Below, in pieces: positions 10,753 to 22,589 of a stretch of DNA of 64,000 bases. The notes under the pieces were generated by a model that saw nothing but the letters and a program-made list of their open reading frames with translations, was not told where the DNA came from and did no database searches. The translations under genes were made by a program, and so were the position numbers. The DNA is from Fasciola hepatica (taxonomy: Eukaryota; Platyhelminthes; Trematoda; Plagiorchiida; Fasciolidae): positions 6,652,501 to 6,716,500 of the forward strand of contig CANUEZ040000159.1 of NCBI GenBank assembly GCA_948099385.1, given 5' to 3'. Within the stretch, counting starts at the first letter, position 1, and the number at the start of each line of letters is the position of its first letter.

Positions 10753-11095
10753 TGTGAAGTTGGTTAAACTCCAACTGGGCGCCCCTTGGGTGAGCTTCTT
10801 GGTCGGGAGGCATATAAATAGCAAACAGCCCTGTGGCACTGTAAGGCTGACTAAGACTTGTCGCCTTGTGTCCCTGCAACGCACGCTCGTCAGTCCTTTC
10901 AACTGTGTGTTAACCACCTGTCGTTGAGGTTCTCCGCATCATGCCACCATGATTACCAGAGCAAAGGTTTTCACGAACACGGGAAGGAGAACACTGCAGA
11001 TCGGAGTGGAGCGAATAACGTACTTTGTGAGACGATGAGTATAGTGTGCACGTGCGACGGTCAAATAGCCACCACGCTTGGCAGCAAGCTTTCCG
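10753..11095 (-). repeat. Gypsy LTR, copy 2
   Basis: Starts TGTGAAGTTGGTTA beside the eroded primer site and shares GTGCACGTGCGACGGTCAAAT and CCACGCTTGGCAGC with the LTR at 8082-8389. The middle contains sequence not seen in the other copies, including a TATAAATA at about 10812, so it may be a longer variant or carry an insertion. It abuts an inverted copy. Confidence 0.6.
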
Positions 11096-11321
11096 ATAAA
11101 CGAACGGGCTGACTGACAAGCGCTGTTGACGTTTGACTGTTGCTCTTGCGCATGCCCCCTATTACACATCAACCACTACCTCACCCAGTCGCCTCCTCGT
11201 TCTCACGGGCCGTGCAGAATACCGTTCTGGTTACAGTATTCGTACGGTGCCGAACATAGAGTAACGCGCAAATTGTCTACGCAGTACGAAGGATCGAAGA
11301 AAGTGTTTCACGAGAAAACCT
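11096..11321 (+). repeat. Gypsy LTR, inverted copy head to head with copy 2
   Basis: The reverse complement of this stretch matches 8100-8360 in order, including CTTCGATCCTTCGTACTGCG, AGAACGGTATTCTGCACGGC and GCGCAAGAGCAACAGTCAAA. The two LTRs meet around 11085-11115 in a short palindrome-like CCGATAAACGAACGGG. The right end runs straight into the solo LTR at 11322. Confidence 0.6.
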
Positions 11322-11586
11322 TTAGGATTCTCAGTTAAGTCAGAACCTGCTCCCGTATAGAGTCCATAGCCCCTGGTCCTCGGTTTTGACACGATAGCGA
11401 ACATACTCGGCAGCGCGCAAAGCAGAACTCAAAACGCTGGAGCGGGACAACGTGTGTATTGGAGGATTGAAACGGCGTGCAGACGACGTACACAGGCGGA
11501 GCAAGTGGCGCCTACAAAAACTATAATTGCTTAAATAAACAAATTTGTCAGTCTTTGTCATCGTTTGTAGTATCGGCAGCATTACA
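11322..11586 (+). repeat. Solo LTR of an unassigned family, copy A
   Basis: Three copies exist: here, 15305-15575 and (reversed) 25531-25772. Shared blocks are AGTTAAGTCAG, CTGCTCCCGTATAGAGTC, CATAGCCCCTGGTCCTCGG, GGAGCGGGACAACGTGTGTA and AAATAAACAAATTTGT. The AATAAA-containing block near the end and a TATACTCG block upstream look like a polyadenylation signal and promoter region. It ends in TTACA. No coding sequence for a matching internal part was identified. Confidence 0.6.
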
Positions 11587-12203
11587 GGGGTCTCCCCTAG
11601 AAAGCTGACGCAGTTGGGCTTCGACTGGTGATGGGTACTTCGGCTTCTGTGGAAGGAGACGTTTTATGTGAGGCCAGCCGAAATCAAACACAACAACTCG
11701 GCCAACATAGCAGACTCACACTGGTCGCTGTGCGTCGATCGCATAATTGCGTCCTCCTTAACATTTCATACTGCCGGGATAGATCCTGCTCGTGACTTGG
11801 CAGTGGTGATTGTGTTGTAGGAATTGTCGTTGTCGGCATATCCCAAAGTTCCGTTTGCCTATGGTTGGTGTTGCCTTAGTAAACGAGCCATCGTCCGGCG
11901 TCAAAGGAGTCCAGTCGCGATCTAATGACCGTTGTATTTGAGCCATGCGAGATCCTGAAATTCCTTATGGTTCTGTCCGATGGGACTAGTTGGAGGGCAA
12001 GAAACACAAGGAAGCTGCTCTTCGGGGCGCAATCGGATATTCGGATGAAGGGGACGTCCCGGCGCAATACAAGCCGCAGCTACCCTTGTCGTGATAACCA
12101 AGTGGTCTTGCGTTCATGCATAATAGTACTATGTACAAGTTGAATACGAAGAATGAACTTAAATATATACAACTGTTACACATTCAGAAAAACCTGTTGG
12201 CGG
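11587..12203. other. Unassigned sequence, possibly 3' region of Gypsy-2
   Basis: It lies directly downstream of the Gypsy-2 integrase on the minus strand, where a 3' untranslated region and LTR would be expected. I found no convincing match to the Gypsy LTRs elsewhere in the window and no coding frame. Confidence 0.3.
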
Positions 12204-13330
12204 TCACTCCTCGCAGCCGCGTCGATTTCTGCTATTGACGGGTGCAGCTGTGTCTTCCGTGGATTTTGGTGTTGCAACAGGTAACGAGGGGTAGTTGGTG
12301 GGAGTTACAGTGGCAGACTCGTGGCGACTCACCGAAGGTTTTGCACAGGTGGGGACACTGGGAGGGTTGTTCGGAGTGGGTTCTAATTCGATGGGGGCTG
12401 GTTTAAGGCGGTCCACGCTAATGGTCTCTTTCCAGCCCTCAACTTCTACCGTGTATTGTTTTCTCCCTTTCGCCGGACGACGCGGAACGGGCCAGAGTAA
12501 GCCGCTTGTAATGGTGATCGCACCGCATCCACCCGAGTACACACAAGGCTGGCGGTCGCTGGAGTGGTAGATGTGTAGGTGCTCAGAGCTTGTTCTCGTC
12601 ACGGTGTGGGCTTTGGCACCCGCATTTGGTGTGACCACCGTTTTGCGTAATCCCGTCAATAAAACTCACAGGTGGTGGTGGAGAAACCAACTAACCTTGG
12701 AGTCTTAACATGCAACCGTAAATCAGTTCAGCCGACGTAACACTCACGTCGGCCTTAACGGTGCCACACAGTTCTGAGAGAACGATCGGTAAAACTCCAC
12801 CCCATAAAGAGTTGCCACGAACACCAATAGCAGCTTGCAGTTGGCGATGGAATCGCTCCACCGTGCTATTGGCCTGAGGATGATAAGCCGTCGTATTTCT
12901 GTGCCTGCAAACGAGTGCTTTCAGTAACCCATGAAAGGCTCTGTAAAAATGAGAACCGCGGTCGGTTGTCACGATAGCAGGGCAACCGAACTGGCTCACC
13001 CAACCCGTTAGAAATGCTTTTGTAGCTTTCTATGAGGTTGGGCGAGGAATAGGTATGGCCTGTGGCCAACGGGCGAAAAGATCTACGCAAGTGTGGATGC
13101 ACTCGCGGCCGCTGTATGGTGGAAGGGGCCCTACGAGATCCACATGCACATGATGAAAGCTTGCGTCCGGTTCGCAGAATGTGCCTAACGTAGACTTGGT
13201 GTGACGATGTATTTTAACTCGTTGGCATTGAAGACAAGCATGGGCCCAAAGACGAACGTCATGTTTGACGCAAGGCCAGATTAATCGCTCGGTGACTAGT
13301 TTCACTGAGGCGGGTACATCAGGGTGCGAT
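12204..13330 (-). pseudogene. Gypsy-2 integrase
   Basis: The minus strand shows the zinc-binding CLQCQR block near 13215, then VDLVGPLPP with the first catalytic Asp near 13130, TTDRGSHF with the second near 12955, and NSTVERFHRQL with the Glu near 12860, followed by TAYHPQAN context typical of Gypsy integrases. The C-terminal part (12204-12659) has the WPVPRRPAKGRKQYTVEV-type tail and a Pro/Thr-rich end. At least two frame changes separate the three pieces. Confidence 0.85.
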
Positions 13331-13479
13331 AAGTTTTGGAGGCTTTAAAAAACTTGCTGGCGAATACTGGCAGGAACCAACGGTCGGGGTTGACCTTGTG
13401 ACACATTGTGAATGACAGTTACGCCTGAAGTTGGAAGGGTCGTTAGCGCTAGAGGCAGGGAACTGCTATTTCTGAGCTG

Positions 13480-13970
13480 CTGGACCTCAGGATCTGTTGT
13501 TTGGGCTGCGGCGATTGCTTCTAGGTCTATGCATATGGGTAAAGGGTCGTCGATATTGTGGACGCGTGAGAGTGCGTCTGCTACGGGATTGTGTGCCCCA
13601 GGGACGCGTCAAATGTTCGTAGTAAACTGCAAAACAGTCTAAGTGGTGAATCTTGCGTGGCGAGCATTGACCGGAGGCTGACTGGAGGGCGTACACTAGC
13701 GGTTTACGATCTGTGAACACTGTGAACGTTTGGATCCCGGGTGTGTGCCAGAAGTGTCGGATACATAAATAGATTGCCAGTAGTTCTCTTCTGAACGTAC
13801 TACATCGGAATTCCGCAGGCTGGAGACGCTTGGAGAAGAAAGCTATTGGTTGCCATGAATTGTTGACGAGTTGCTACAACACTGCTCCAACAGCCGTGTC
13901 CGAAGCCTCTGTTCCTAATGCCAGGGGGAAAGAAGGGTCAGAATGTGAAAGGAGTGCTATGCTGGCGATG
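13480..13970 (-). pseudogene. Gypsy-2 RNase H
   Basis: VFTDRKPLVYAL near 13700 corresponds to the TDHKPL block of Gypsy RNase H, followed by a region matching the QRHHLAYISQF-type segment in degraded form. Several stops interrupt it. It sits between RT and integrase in the expected order. Confidence 0.7.
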
Positions 13971-13980
13971 GCTTCCTTGA

Positions 13981-14880
13981 TCAAAGAAAACGCTGCCTGC
14001 ACCGTGTCGGGAGAGTGAATTTCCACTTACCTTCAAGTGAAAGGCCTGTTAGAGGCTGCATTATTTCGGAGCAGTGTGAGATAAACCGATCATTAAGGTT
14101 AACCAAGCCAGAAAATTGGAGCAATAGCCGGTAAGAGCGAGGCTCAGGATAGTCTCGAATTGCAGCCACCTTGGTATGCAGTGGCTGTATGGCCGAGGAC
14201 GAGAGTTAGTGACCAAGGAATGTGATGGTTTTCCTACCTGATGCGCATTGGTTAGGGTTAAAGTTTACACCGTGTTTGCTAAGGCTTTCAAGGAGAGCGC
14301 GCAGGTGCCATATGCTCTTTTTATGAAGAACTTGCAACCAAAATTTCGTCTGAGTACACGTAGACATACTGCAGACAGTGTGTTGCTTCGTAAATAAATC
14401 TTTGAAAGGTTTGGGCTACTTTGCATAGCCAAAACGGCATTTGCTATATCTCGAATATTTCGGATGGATTTGGGATCGCGGTTTTAGGGTTGTCAGCCTC
14501 AGCCACCGGGATGTGGTGGTAGGCTTTTACGAGGCCGATTTGGCTGAAAACAGAACGAACAAATAGAGAAGTTAGATCCTGAATATATGGAATGGGGTAT
14601 CTGTCCGTGATATCAGCCCGGATAAGAGCCCTAAAGCCGCCGCATGGGCGCCAGTCGCCGTTAGGTTCAGGAACCATGTGGAGGAACTAGGCTGAAGGAA
14701 TACTGGACGGGCGTATTATGCATAATTCTATCAGATGTTCGAGCTCATCCTCTGCTACTCGGGGCTTGTCTGATGCCCAGCGACTTGGTCGGCTTAACGC
14801 TGTGTCTTTTAGTGACGGTGTGGTGGATGACGTTAGCGGTCGCCGCGGGAGGGGTCCAAATTGCCAGATTGCCATTTAAG
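13981..14880 (-). pseudogene. Gypsy-2 reverse transcriptase
   Basis: NGDWRPCGGFRAL near 14650 and DRYPIPYIQDL near 14600 are classic Gypsy RT motifs. Motif A reads QIGLVKAYHHIPV where the family has a catalytic Asp in place of the Gly. Motif C near 14350 reads YVYSDEILVAS in place of Y-x-DD, so both catalytic centres are damaged. The connection region at 13981-14169 (FSGLVNLNDRFISHCSEIMQPL) is clear. Confidence 0.85.
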
Positions 14881-15304
14881 CTGGAAGGAGATCTGCGCTG
14901 GGATATTCGGCCTGAGGTTCGAAGCATAGTGGCGTGATGCGACTCGCAGAGGAATACTTACCGGTTACAGAGAGAGAAGACTGTCGGTCAAAAACTCTTC
15001 GCCATCATACATCGACCAAGGGGTCTAAACAGTCAAGGAAATCAATGCCTAGTATGGGAAAGGGGACTTTTGCTAGCCATTAGTGCAATGGTTTAATAAA
15101 TGTGGAGCAATATGCAAAGATCAATTCAGCAACGGTGAAACATCTATAATGTCGGTAAAAAGAGAATATAATAGGAGTGTGGTAGCAGAAATCCGGGTTT
15201 ATCGTTAATATGTCCGAATAGGTATACTTGTAAACGAAAAAAGGTGATTGAAGGACTTGCGAGTGTCCTTGGAGGATTGAATTTGTTGTTCCGGCTCTCT
15301 AGTT

Positions 15305-15575
15305 TGTGATTCTTCTCAGTTAAGTCAGGGCCTGCTCCCGTATAGAGTCCATAGCCCCTGGTCCTCGGTTCGTATCAGGCTAGCAAATATACTCGGCAGG
15401 GTGCAAATTAGCACAGCTCAAAAAGCTGGAGCGGGACAACGTGTGTATTGGAGGATCGCAATGGCGTGCGGATGGTGTACACAGGCAGAGCGAGAGGCGC
15501 CAACAGAAACGGTAACTGTTCAAATAAACAAATTTGTTACTCCCTGTAGTCATGGGCCGTATCGGTGGTGCTACA
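15305..15575 (+). repeat. Solo LTR of the unassigned family, copy B
   Basis: Longest copy, beginning TGTGATTCT and ending CTACA (271 bp), with the same block order as copy A, including CGTATAGAGTCCATAGCCCC and AAATAAACAAATTTGTTA. The interval 15086-15304 before it has no recognisable content. No target duplication is evident directly outside the ends, which may be mutated. Confidence 0.62.
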
Positions 15576-17612
15576 GATATTTCTTGCAGTGATGATATAT
15601 AAACTTATGTGATAGACAAAATTGTTTCACGTGAAAGTGGGCTTCTTATTTTCGATTTCGTTCTTTGTCCGCGCTTAGGCCTGCAGGAGTGATACCAATT
15701 GCAAGAGTGCGGTACTAGAATATGGTACACGTGTAGCACGAGCTTCCCCCTGAAAATCACTTGAGTGTCCTCCGAAAGGTTTTTTATCGCACCTCTGTGT
15801 GACCCTTCACCCCGATGAAACAGGAAAAGGGCCACTCAGCGGAGGGTCAATTAAGAACCCGGACAAAACCCAGCAAACGTTTTCTAGTAACATTCTCATC
15901 CAATAAATAAAAAGTGTGTTACTATCCAGCGGTATCCTTCCGTCTTGTAGGGATGGGATAGGGCTTATACATGAGTTTCAAGGTAGTAGCCGTGATGGTC
16001 ACACCTTTTGTGAAATATCCATAGGATATAGTTGAGTAGCAATGTAATTATTACTTGTTAGGCTGGAATATAGCAAGAATACGCTCCATGTGATTCGCAG
16101 CGTGGCTTGAATTTTTGCAGTGCCCCGTTCTGTTCTCAAGTGTTCGTCCTGGCAGCGAAGTAACAATAACCATTTAGGGAAACCCTGCAATGCATCATGT
16201 ACTAAAGTGGGCTTTTTATTCGGATTATGATTTTACACCGACTAGTTCACTTTTGGCAGAGTACTGTCCTTCTGAGAGAGCGTTTTATTTCTTGTGCACT
16301 AGATAATTTTGCCTATTCACGCCATTATCAAAACCGTTTAGGGATCTTGGTTCACCCCGTCGGTGTTCTTTTCCTGGTTTATACGTCTTTGGTCCTTCCA
16401 ATAACATGAGGAGCATTTGCAACGAAAATTCACTCAGGGTAGACGGCTACAAAGAGCATGCTGGGTCAAGCATACACAGCAATATAGGCAATCAGCGGGT
16501 GCCATCAGCGCTGCTCTACCCAGACAGAGTAAAAGTGAGCAGCTCTAAAAGCATGAATCTTTGAAGTGGGTGTGTTTTGTCATGTTGCTTTGGCAGGTAA
16601 GAGCTCTCGTATACTGCGGGAAGCTTAGTGAAAGAGTTATCAAACGGCCCGGTACCAGCAACGCGCATATTTACTAAAAAACAGAACTGCATGCAAAATT
16701 GGGCGAACCTTGAAGTGGTTAGGCATAAAACAAGCCCAGGGAAGCAGTGGAGTTGTTGGTGCCCCAACAGAGGGTAGAAAGGTTTGGTAGCGAGGTGGAA
16801 AAAGGAGGGTCATCTCCAAGGGAGTTTTAGGGAGTAGGAAGCTTCATTTTCTCTACATTGGTGTTGAATTGGTTATGGAAGAAACGTGGACCAGAAGAGA
16901 AGCCGAACATGCGCGCTCTGCATGTGTCCCCAGAACGGAGGGGCTATGCGCTAACCTAAATTGCCCAAACAGTCGTGGAAGTGTATTAGGGAACACATTC
17001 TCTCAGCTTCTATGATCGCTTTCGTCGAGGAAGCCAACGAGAAAAGACCGGTGCAGTGCCATCTGCGTGTATTCTCACACGGCACGAGTATAGAGACCGA
17101 AAGCTGGCTTATGTCGAGGAAGTGGGTCAGAAGCAAGGCTTGCGATTGCTGAGTTTGCGCAATGTACAGTCAAACAAGTGTTAAAAAGGATGTGATAGGC
17201 TGATCACTATACGGGATTTTGAAAGGAAAACAACAAGCTGGACCGAGGCTCCTGCTTATCGTCTTTCGGAGCACATACAGCAGAGACCTACTGCCGGGCC
17301 AAGCATCAAGAGTTGAGCACTCCACAGGAGGGTTTCAAAAAGATCACACAGGAAACTCCCTTCAGTTCAGAGGTGGCATCGGTACACACTTCACCGCCTC
17401 GAGCGGCAGATTCTAGTGATAGCGAAAGCTGAAAACACCTATAAGTTAATCTACACCTGAATACACAACCAACACCGATAGCATGCCAGGACAAAACTTC
17501 CCAGCGTGCCAGCTAAGAATTGCGAGACTGGCGAAGCATCAGGTAAAAAGTACGCATAGAGGACGTAAATCAAATAAACGGTTACTGACTGCGTACCATC
17601 AAGAGGGATAGT
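15576..17612. other. No recognisable feature
   Basis: About 2 kb with only short frames on both strands and no match to the retroelement motifs found elsewhere. Part of it may be the 5' region of LINE-A. Confidence 0.4.
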
Positions 17613-18044
17613 GTGACCTCAATGGGGAAGGAAGCGGCAGCAACGCCATTCCAGTCCAGATGGAGTGTCAACAGTGCGGATGAGGGTCGGGCGGCAGCGG
17701 CCTCAAAAACGGCTGCACGATTGAACGGGAGCAGGTCCATGACGAACTCGAGGGGAAACGGCGGGTCAGGAAATGAGATAAAGAGAGCCATGGGAACTTC
17801 TCCTGACAGCACCACGAATAATGTGAGTGGTGCGGCCTCAAATTTTCAAGGAAGTGCTGGTCAAGTGTCTCAGTGCAAAAACGTGCTGCACCCTAGGAAG
17901 TTGCACCCGGGAGCACAGCTGCCTAACAAGGTATCATGGAAGCGGATGACCTCGCAGAAGGTGCCGCCATATGGTACAGGGAAGCCGTTGGCTCAGGAGG
18001 CAAGTGGGGTAGTTACTGGTTTGAACGGATGGATCAGTGAATAA
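17613..18044 (+). pseudogene. LINE-A ORF1-like frame, Ser/Asn/Gly-rich
   Basis: This open frame of 143 codons lies directly upstream of the LINE-A endonuclease, where ORF1 belongs. It is low in complexity (Ala, Ser, Asn, Gly) with no PHD finger and I do not recognise a domain, so the assignment rests on position. Confidence 0.35.
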
Positions 18045-18610
18045 TGCTATCACGGAGACATGGACAAAAAATATCCGAGACATTTCAATTTTTGGCTACA
18101 CCACCCACACACGGAGTAGAATAGATGTGCTGGGTGGAGAGACAGCCCTTGCCGTGGGAGCTGAATTAATCAGTGGGAGGTGCCATTTTTCACTAGTAAC
18201 ACCCGACTCACAAAGAACTGCATATTGCTTTTGCCTTGATCCGTAGCCGGTGGGATTTTCTGTCTAAAGAACATCGCAAGCACGTGGAGGAGACTTCGAA
18301 CCATTCCAACTTCGAGAGATGGTGTTAAGTAGGTCAGTGCGCTTTACCTTTTTGAGGGGTATGAACCTTCCGGAAATAAATTGGGACTACCAATGGACCC
18401 CTAAGGTACCACAGGAAATGTTCTCGCGATATGGCTCAAAAACCATGCCCTCACACAACACGTAATAGAAGCAACACGCTTTCGCGATGGACAGCTTTCA
18501 CCTATGATGGATCCGAAGTTAACCAGATATTGTTCGGAAGTCATCTCTTTTTCAGTAGATGAGCCACTGGGGAAGAGCGGCCAAGGAGCCCTGCATACGA
18601 TGTTCACCGT
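18045..18610 (+). pseudogene. LINE-A apurinic-type endonuclease
   Basis: The frame from 18037 reads AITETW, the catalytic-Glu motif of APE-like LINE endonucleases, then a Gly-Gly block (LGGETALAVGAELISG) equivalent to LGGGVAILV of LINE-G. The C-terminal part near 18425-18590 (ALTQHVIEATRFRDGQLS) corresponds to ALHQHIKENTRYRTG in LINE-G. The region between is too eroded to follow. Confidence 0.7.
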
Positions 18611-18859
18611 AAGACACAGCGAGCCAGAATCTAGGTTCGTTCGGAACTACGCTAGAGTGAATGGGGGTGAACTGACGGTGAGGGCACGAAGGTTATGTTG
18701 GTAGCCGGAGGTGCTGGAGACAACTGTGGACGGAGGGTGGAGGGAAGTGAAAAAGGGTCTAAACGGCTAGACAGACCAGTATGCCTCGTTAACACAGCAG
18801 AGGAAAAAAGAGCCAGCTGCTTTGTTGGAAGCCAAAGATTGCAAGAGAGTTTACCTTTA

Positions 18860-20480
18860 GTAAAAGGCTGTGGGCTCAATACAAAATGCACAACACGCAC
18901 TACGCATGGGCTGCTTACACGATGTCCAGAAGGAAGGCCAACGAGAATTGAAGTACCAGTATGGAAATTCAATCACCGCTAATTGGGATGCAGACCCTAA
19001 GAAATTCTTCGCCGATGTGCAGTCCGGAAAAACGCAACGTGAGAGCGTAGGCACCTTATAAATGCCAGGTTGAAAGATTGCTCCCAATGGTAAACACGGG
19101 GCGAAAACTTTACTTGCGCTGTTTAAGAACGTGTATCGTCAGGACCGGATGCTTGGTGTGGCGGGATCAGATACGGAGTACGCCAGCGCTTCAGGAGCTC
19201 GCTGTAATTAAGGGCGAGGTGCTTCATGAACTTGGACCTTTGTGCAAGCGTAAAGCAGCCGGACAAAACAAGACTTTTCCGTCAATCGTTCGGGCTCGTT
19301 CCAATATCTCATCAGGGGCCATTACTCAGCTGCGCGAAGGGTGGCCAAGGCAGGGTGAAATGTCAGAGCTGTCGTAAGGCCATTGTCATAGCGATACTCA
19401 AGACAGGATCCAGACAAATGATGAGGAATTACAGATCGGTCAGCCTGACAACAGTGTTGCATAAGTGCTTGGAACGTATAACCAGAAAGCAGTTGTGCCT
19501 ACATCTGGTTAATGATGATCCACGGACGCCCACTCAACATGTTTTGTTGAAAAAGGCAGTGTTTGACTAATCTACCGGTGTTCTCGGAAGAGACGACACG
19601 AGGAACTGATGAAGGCACGGCACTGAAGGCTTGTTATTTGGATTCTGGTGCAGCTATTGGCTCTAAAAGTCACCATCTGCCGGACAAAATGTTGCAGACC
19701 TTCGGAATAATCGGAAAAGCTAGTGATTGGGTGGCACACTTTCTAGGGAATCACAGTTTTTGTGTCAAATTGGGTGGTCATCTGTCGAGGCCGAGGAGGG
19801 TCACCAGTGGTGTGCCGCAGGGTTCGGTACCGGGGCGTTTGAACTTCTTCCTTTAAATAAAGGATCTAGCAAAAGAATTGAGCAACCCGTGTTCCGTCTT
19901 AAAAAGTGACTTGAAGATGTTGGGGAGTGAAGTGACGCAAAGTATAGATGTTGTTCCCAGATGGGTGGATCAGTGGGAATATCTACTGAAGCTCGTCAAA
20001 TGTTGAGTTGACTTCCAAAGGGGGCGGAACGAGCAGCATTTTATTTTGAATAATGTGGGAGGTGACAGACCAAGGTATGATGGGGAAGCAGGACCTCCAG
20101 CCCCCAAGACAATGCCCTAGAGCTTCTTATATGACCAGAAGAGTACTTTTTAAGGCGTGCAATACAGCCACCTGCGAAAAGCAAATTTCTTCTTCCCCTT
20201 TTACCAGGTTTTGGTGCTACCTCTTCTAGAACGTTGTGAGACGTCATGGGCTTTTTATTATCTTACGGACAAGGAGTGTTTGGTAGACGAGCAGAGACCG
20301 GCAGCTAGAAAGCTCGCCGGTCATAGGGGGAAATCTTACGGCCGAAGTTCAGATCTTTGTCTCTTGCCTTCACAGCCCTATAGAGGCCTGGGTGATCCAA
20401 TACTTTTCAAGATTATAAAGAGTCCGTCTGGTGTCGGCATGGGCGATTTGTTCCTTTTCACCCCTGAGTGAGAAACCCGA
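18860..20480 (+). pseudogene. LINE-A reverse transcriptase
   Basis: PKKFFADVQSGKTQ (about 18990) matches the YSYVQSKGST block of LINE-G. Then come KAAGQNKTFPSIV for SAGPNGIHPATI, NYRSVSLTTVLHKCLE for NYRPVSLTSILCKVLE, and TSGVPQGSVPG (near 19805). Motif A keeps the first Asp (CYLDSGA) but the SKAFD part is gone. The C-terminal VLVLPLLERCETSWAF piece near 20210 matches the IVRPHLECSVQAW region. The frames shift at least four times. Confidence 0.8.
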
Positions 20481-20645
20481 GGACATGGTGTTAAACTACA
20501 AAGGGCACAGTCAAGGTTGGTCACATCAACTAAGTTTTTCACAAACAGGTTTTTCCCTGGGCGAAATGAACCTTAGGAGGATGCTGACAGATGCAGCAGT
20601 GTGCCATCTTTTGGGAAGGAGCTGGCTCTATCGACGGTAGAAGTG

Positions 20646-21989
20646 AGGTAGCGAGCCTCTGGTATTTTCGTCAATGAATTTACGTATGTGAATGAGATAC
20701 TTCCCTGCGAAGTATCCCTTTTAGACAACGTTCAATGAGCCTTGTTAGAAGCCAAGAAAACTCGCAGAAAACACAACCATCTGGAAACACGGTTGGTCCC
20801 GGCCAGTTTCACCTTGTGCAAACTGAGCTCAAATGAACTGAACCTTCAGGTTTCTTTGCAGACCTTCCGCCGAGAGTCGCTCTCCCAGCTTCGTTGGGAG
20901 TCATTCAGTGGTGTGGTCGAGGGGATTTTCAGCGGGAACTCAGGCGACGGTCAAGCGGACACTAATGCTTCACGGGCACGTGCTCGTGCCGTACGTGATC
21001 TCGAGTTTAATAAACGCCATGCTTTGTTCTATGGTTTCTTAAGGTTCCTAATTCTCGGTGGTTGTGTGCGGAATTCAGCCCATTCAATCCTTTCGCTTTC
21101 GTATCCGGCGTTGCGCAGAAGAATAAGCTGATTACTTCTTTGAAGTCTCTCTTCCGAAGGGCATCCTCATCTGAAGAGGCTTACATTCTCCCGGACCAGA
21201 GCCCTTCTAAGGCCGCAGCGTACGCAGACGTTCTGCCTGCTTCTGCTTTTTCTAAAAATCAGACCGTGGCGGAAGACTTCTGCAACATTTGCAGTTCCGT
21301 CAACGGCGACAGATATGACTGATCAGTCTCCCATGATAAGCCATGGGGCTACTGCCGCTGGTGATAACGTGTGGCTCAGTGGCCATCAGCAACTGCCGCC
21401 TAAGTCATGGAAGAAAGTGAAACCTTGTCAACAGAGAAATGCTCCTCCGCCAAGAGTATAATGCTTTTTGGAGGAAGGTCTTTCAGAGGCTCTGATAGCC
21501 CCACAAGAACGTCTCAATCATAATTTGGCATATCTGCATAAAATCTTAAAAAAGGTCAGCTTGAAGCGAAGAAGAAGTGGCGAAAGAGTGCGAGTCACAG
21601 CCGCTCTCAGGCAAGAATAAATGCTGAAAGACAGCCGACCCAGATCATCGAGGGTAGCCCGTGGCCCGGAGGAGGAGCTTTGTCTGGTATTCCCAATAAG
21701 CGGCAAGGAGATTCGACTGCTTCGTGACTTAAATCCTGAAGAGAGTGAAAAAACAAACGTCCCTAGTAGTGAGCGACGGGAGCGCCGTACAAACGGCGAA
21801 AAACCTTTACATGAAGGATTTTTGGTCCCAAAGAAGGAAGCCGCCGAGCAGCTACGTGCAAACTCCTCCACTATCGAGCTTTCCGTCGTAGCTGGCGTGT
21901 GACAAGCGGAAATTACTAAACTTGCTGAGATCGTGAAGTCTATGACCCGGGGTCTCCTGGGGAAACGAGATAAGTTGGAATATTAGTTA
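20646..21989. other. Possible 5' region and ORF1 of LINE-B
   Basis: It lies just upstream of the LINE-B endonuclease on plus. Two short frames, 21062-21322 (with CNICSSV, a lone Cys-X2-Cys) and 21621-21902 (charged, Glu/Arg-rich), could be ORF1 debris, but I recognise no domain in them. Confidence 0.3.
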
Positions 21990-22589
21990 TTTTACCACAT
22001 ACCAGCTCTGGCTGCCCTGAAAGAAACGTGGCTTACCGAGGGCGTATTCGACTTGGAAGTGGCTATCAAGGGCTATAACCTGTACCGTGCAGGCAGAAGC
22101 CAAATCAGAGACAGTGATAGTGACGTCTTGTACGTCGGTTCGGATAAACAATAATTGAAACTGGATGGTTATTCGGACGCGGAACGCTATGGTGAATCTT
22201 AATGGTGCCGTGTAAACTTGGTCACAGATGGGCCCGAGTCCGCTGGAGTTTTCTATAGAACTCTAGCTGTAAACTCATTAAAACATACTGTCAGGTACGC
22301 TGAGATTGGCAGCGGATGGCTACTGTCCCGTTCTGGGAGAACTTAGTTGCTCAAAAGTGAATGGCTGAATCTGCGGCTTCTCCCGGGTGCCAATGTATTT
22401 ACTCGAGAACTCGTTCCCATTCTGCAAGACCTTTCCCTGTGCCAGCATGTGCCTCACCCGACGCGCAATCTAGGGGGCAACAACTCCACCTTGGGTTCAG
22501 CCATGTTTCCCAGAAAATCCGACTCCGGACAGATCTCGTTTAAGCTATTTCCTGGAGGCCGTGACCATTCAGTTTTGGTTATGCCCTAG
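21990..22589 (+). pseudogene. LINE-B endonuclease
   Basis: KETWLTEGVFDLEVAIKGY near 22025 keeps the catalytic Glu in ETW. Later, from 22347, a frame reads LSLCQHVPHPTRNLGGNNS and ends GGRDHSVLV, matching LHQHIKENTRYR and GKSDHVCV of LINE-G; the Ser-Asp-His catalytic block has become GRDH. Stops occur between the two parts. Confidence 0.72.

Larger units (their letters stand above)
12204..15085 (-). mobile_element. Gypsy-2, decayed pol without gag
   Basis: Minus-strand order from high to low coordinates is protease remnant, RT, RNase H, integrase, with no LTR recognised at either end. The 15000-15085 piece (CAAGGAAATCAATGCC and neighbours) matches the end of the Gypsy-1 protease region at 6750-6790, and similarity stops there. 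Coding is spread over all three frames with many stops. Solo LTRs of a different family lie about 600 bp and 220 bp outside it on either side, in the same orientation as each other. Confidence 0.85.
17613..20645 (+). mobile_element. LINE-A, old CR1/jockey-type copy
   Basis: It aligns by eye along LINE-G (59700-63827) in order: a possible ORF1 tail, endonuclease, and reverse transcriptase to the C-terminal region. Frameshifts are frequent and motif A has lost its usual SKAFD core. No clear 3' repeat or polyA tail was seen. Confidence 0.75.

Noticed and set aside
17613..18044. Independent host gene encoding a Ser/Asn/Gly-rich protein
   Set aside because: Position directly before a LINE endonuclease makes ORF1 debris the simpler reading; kept only as a low-confidence LINE part.
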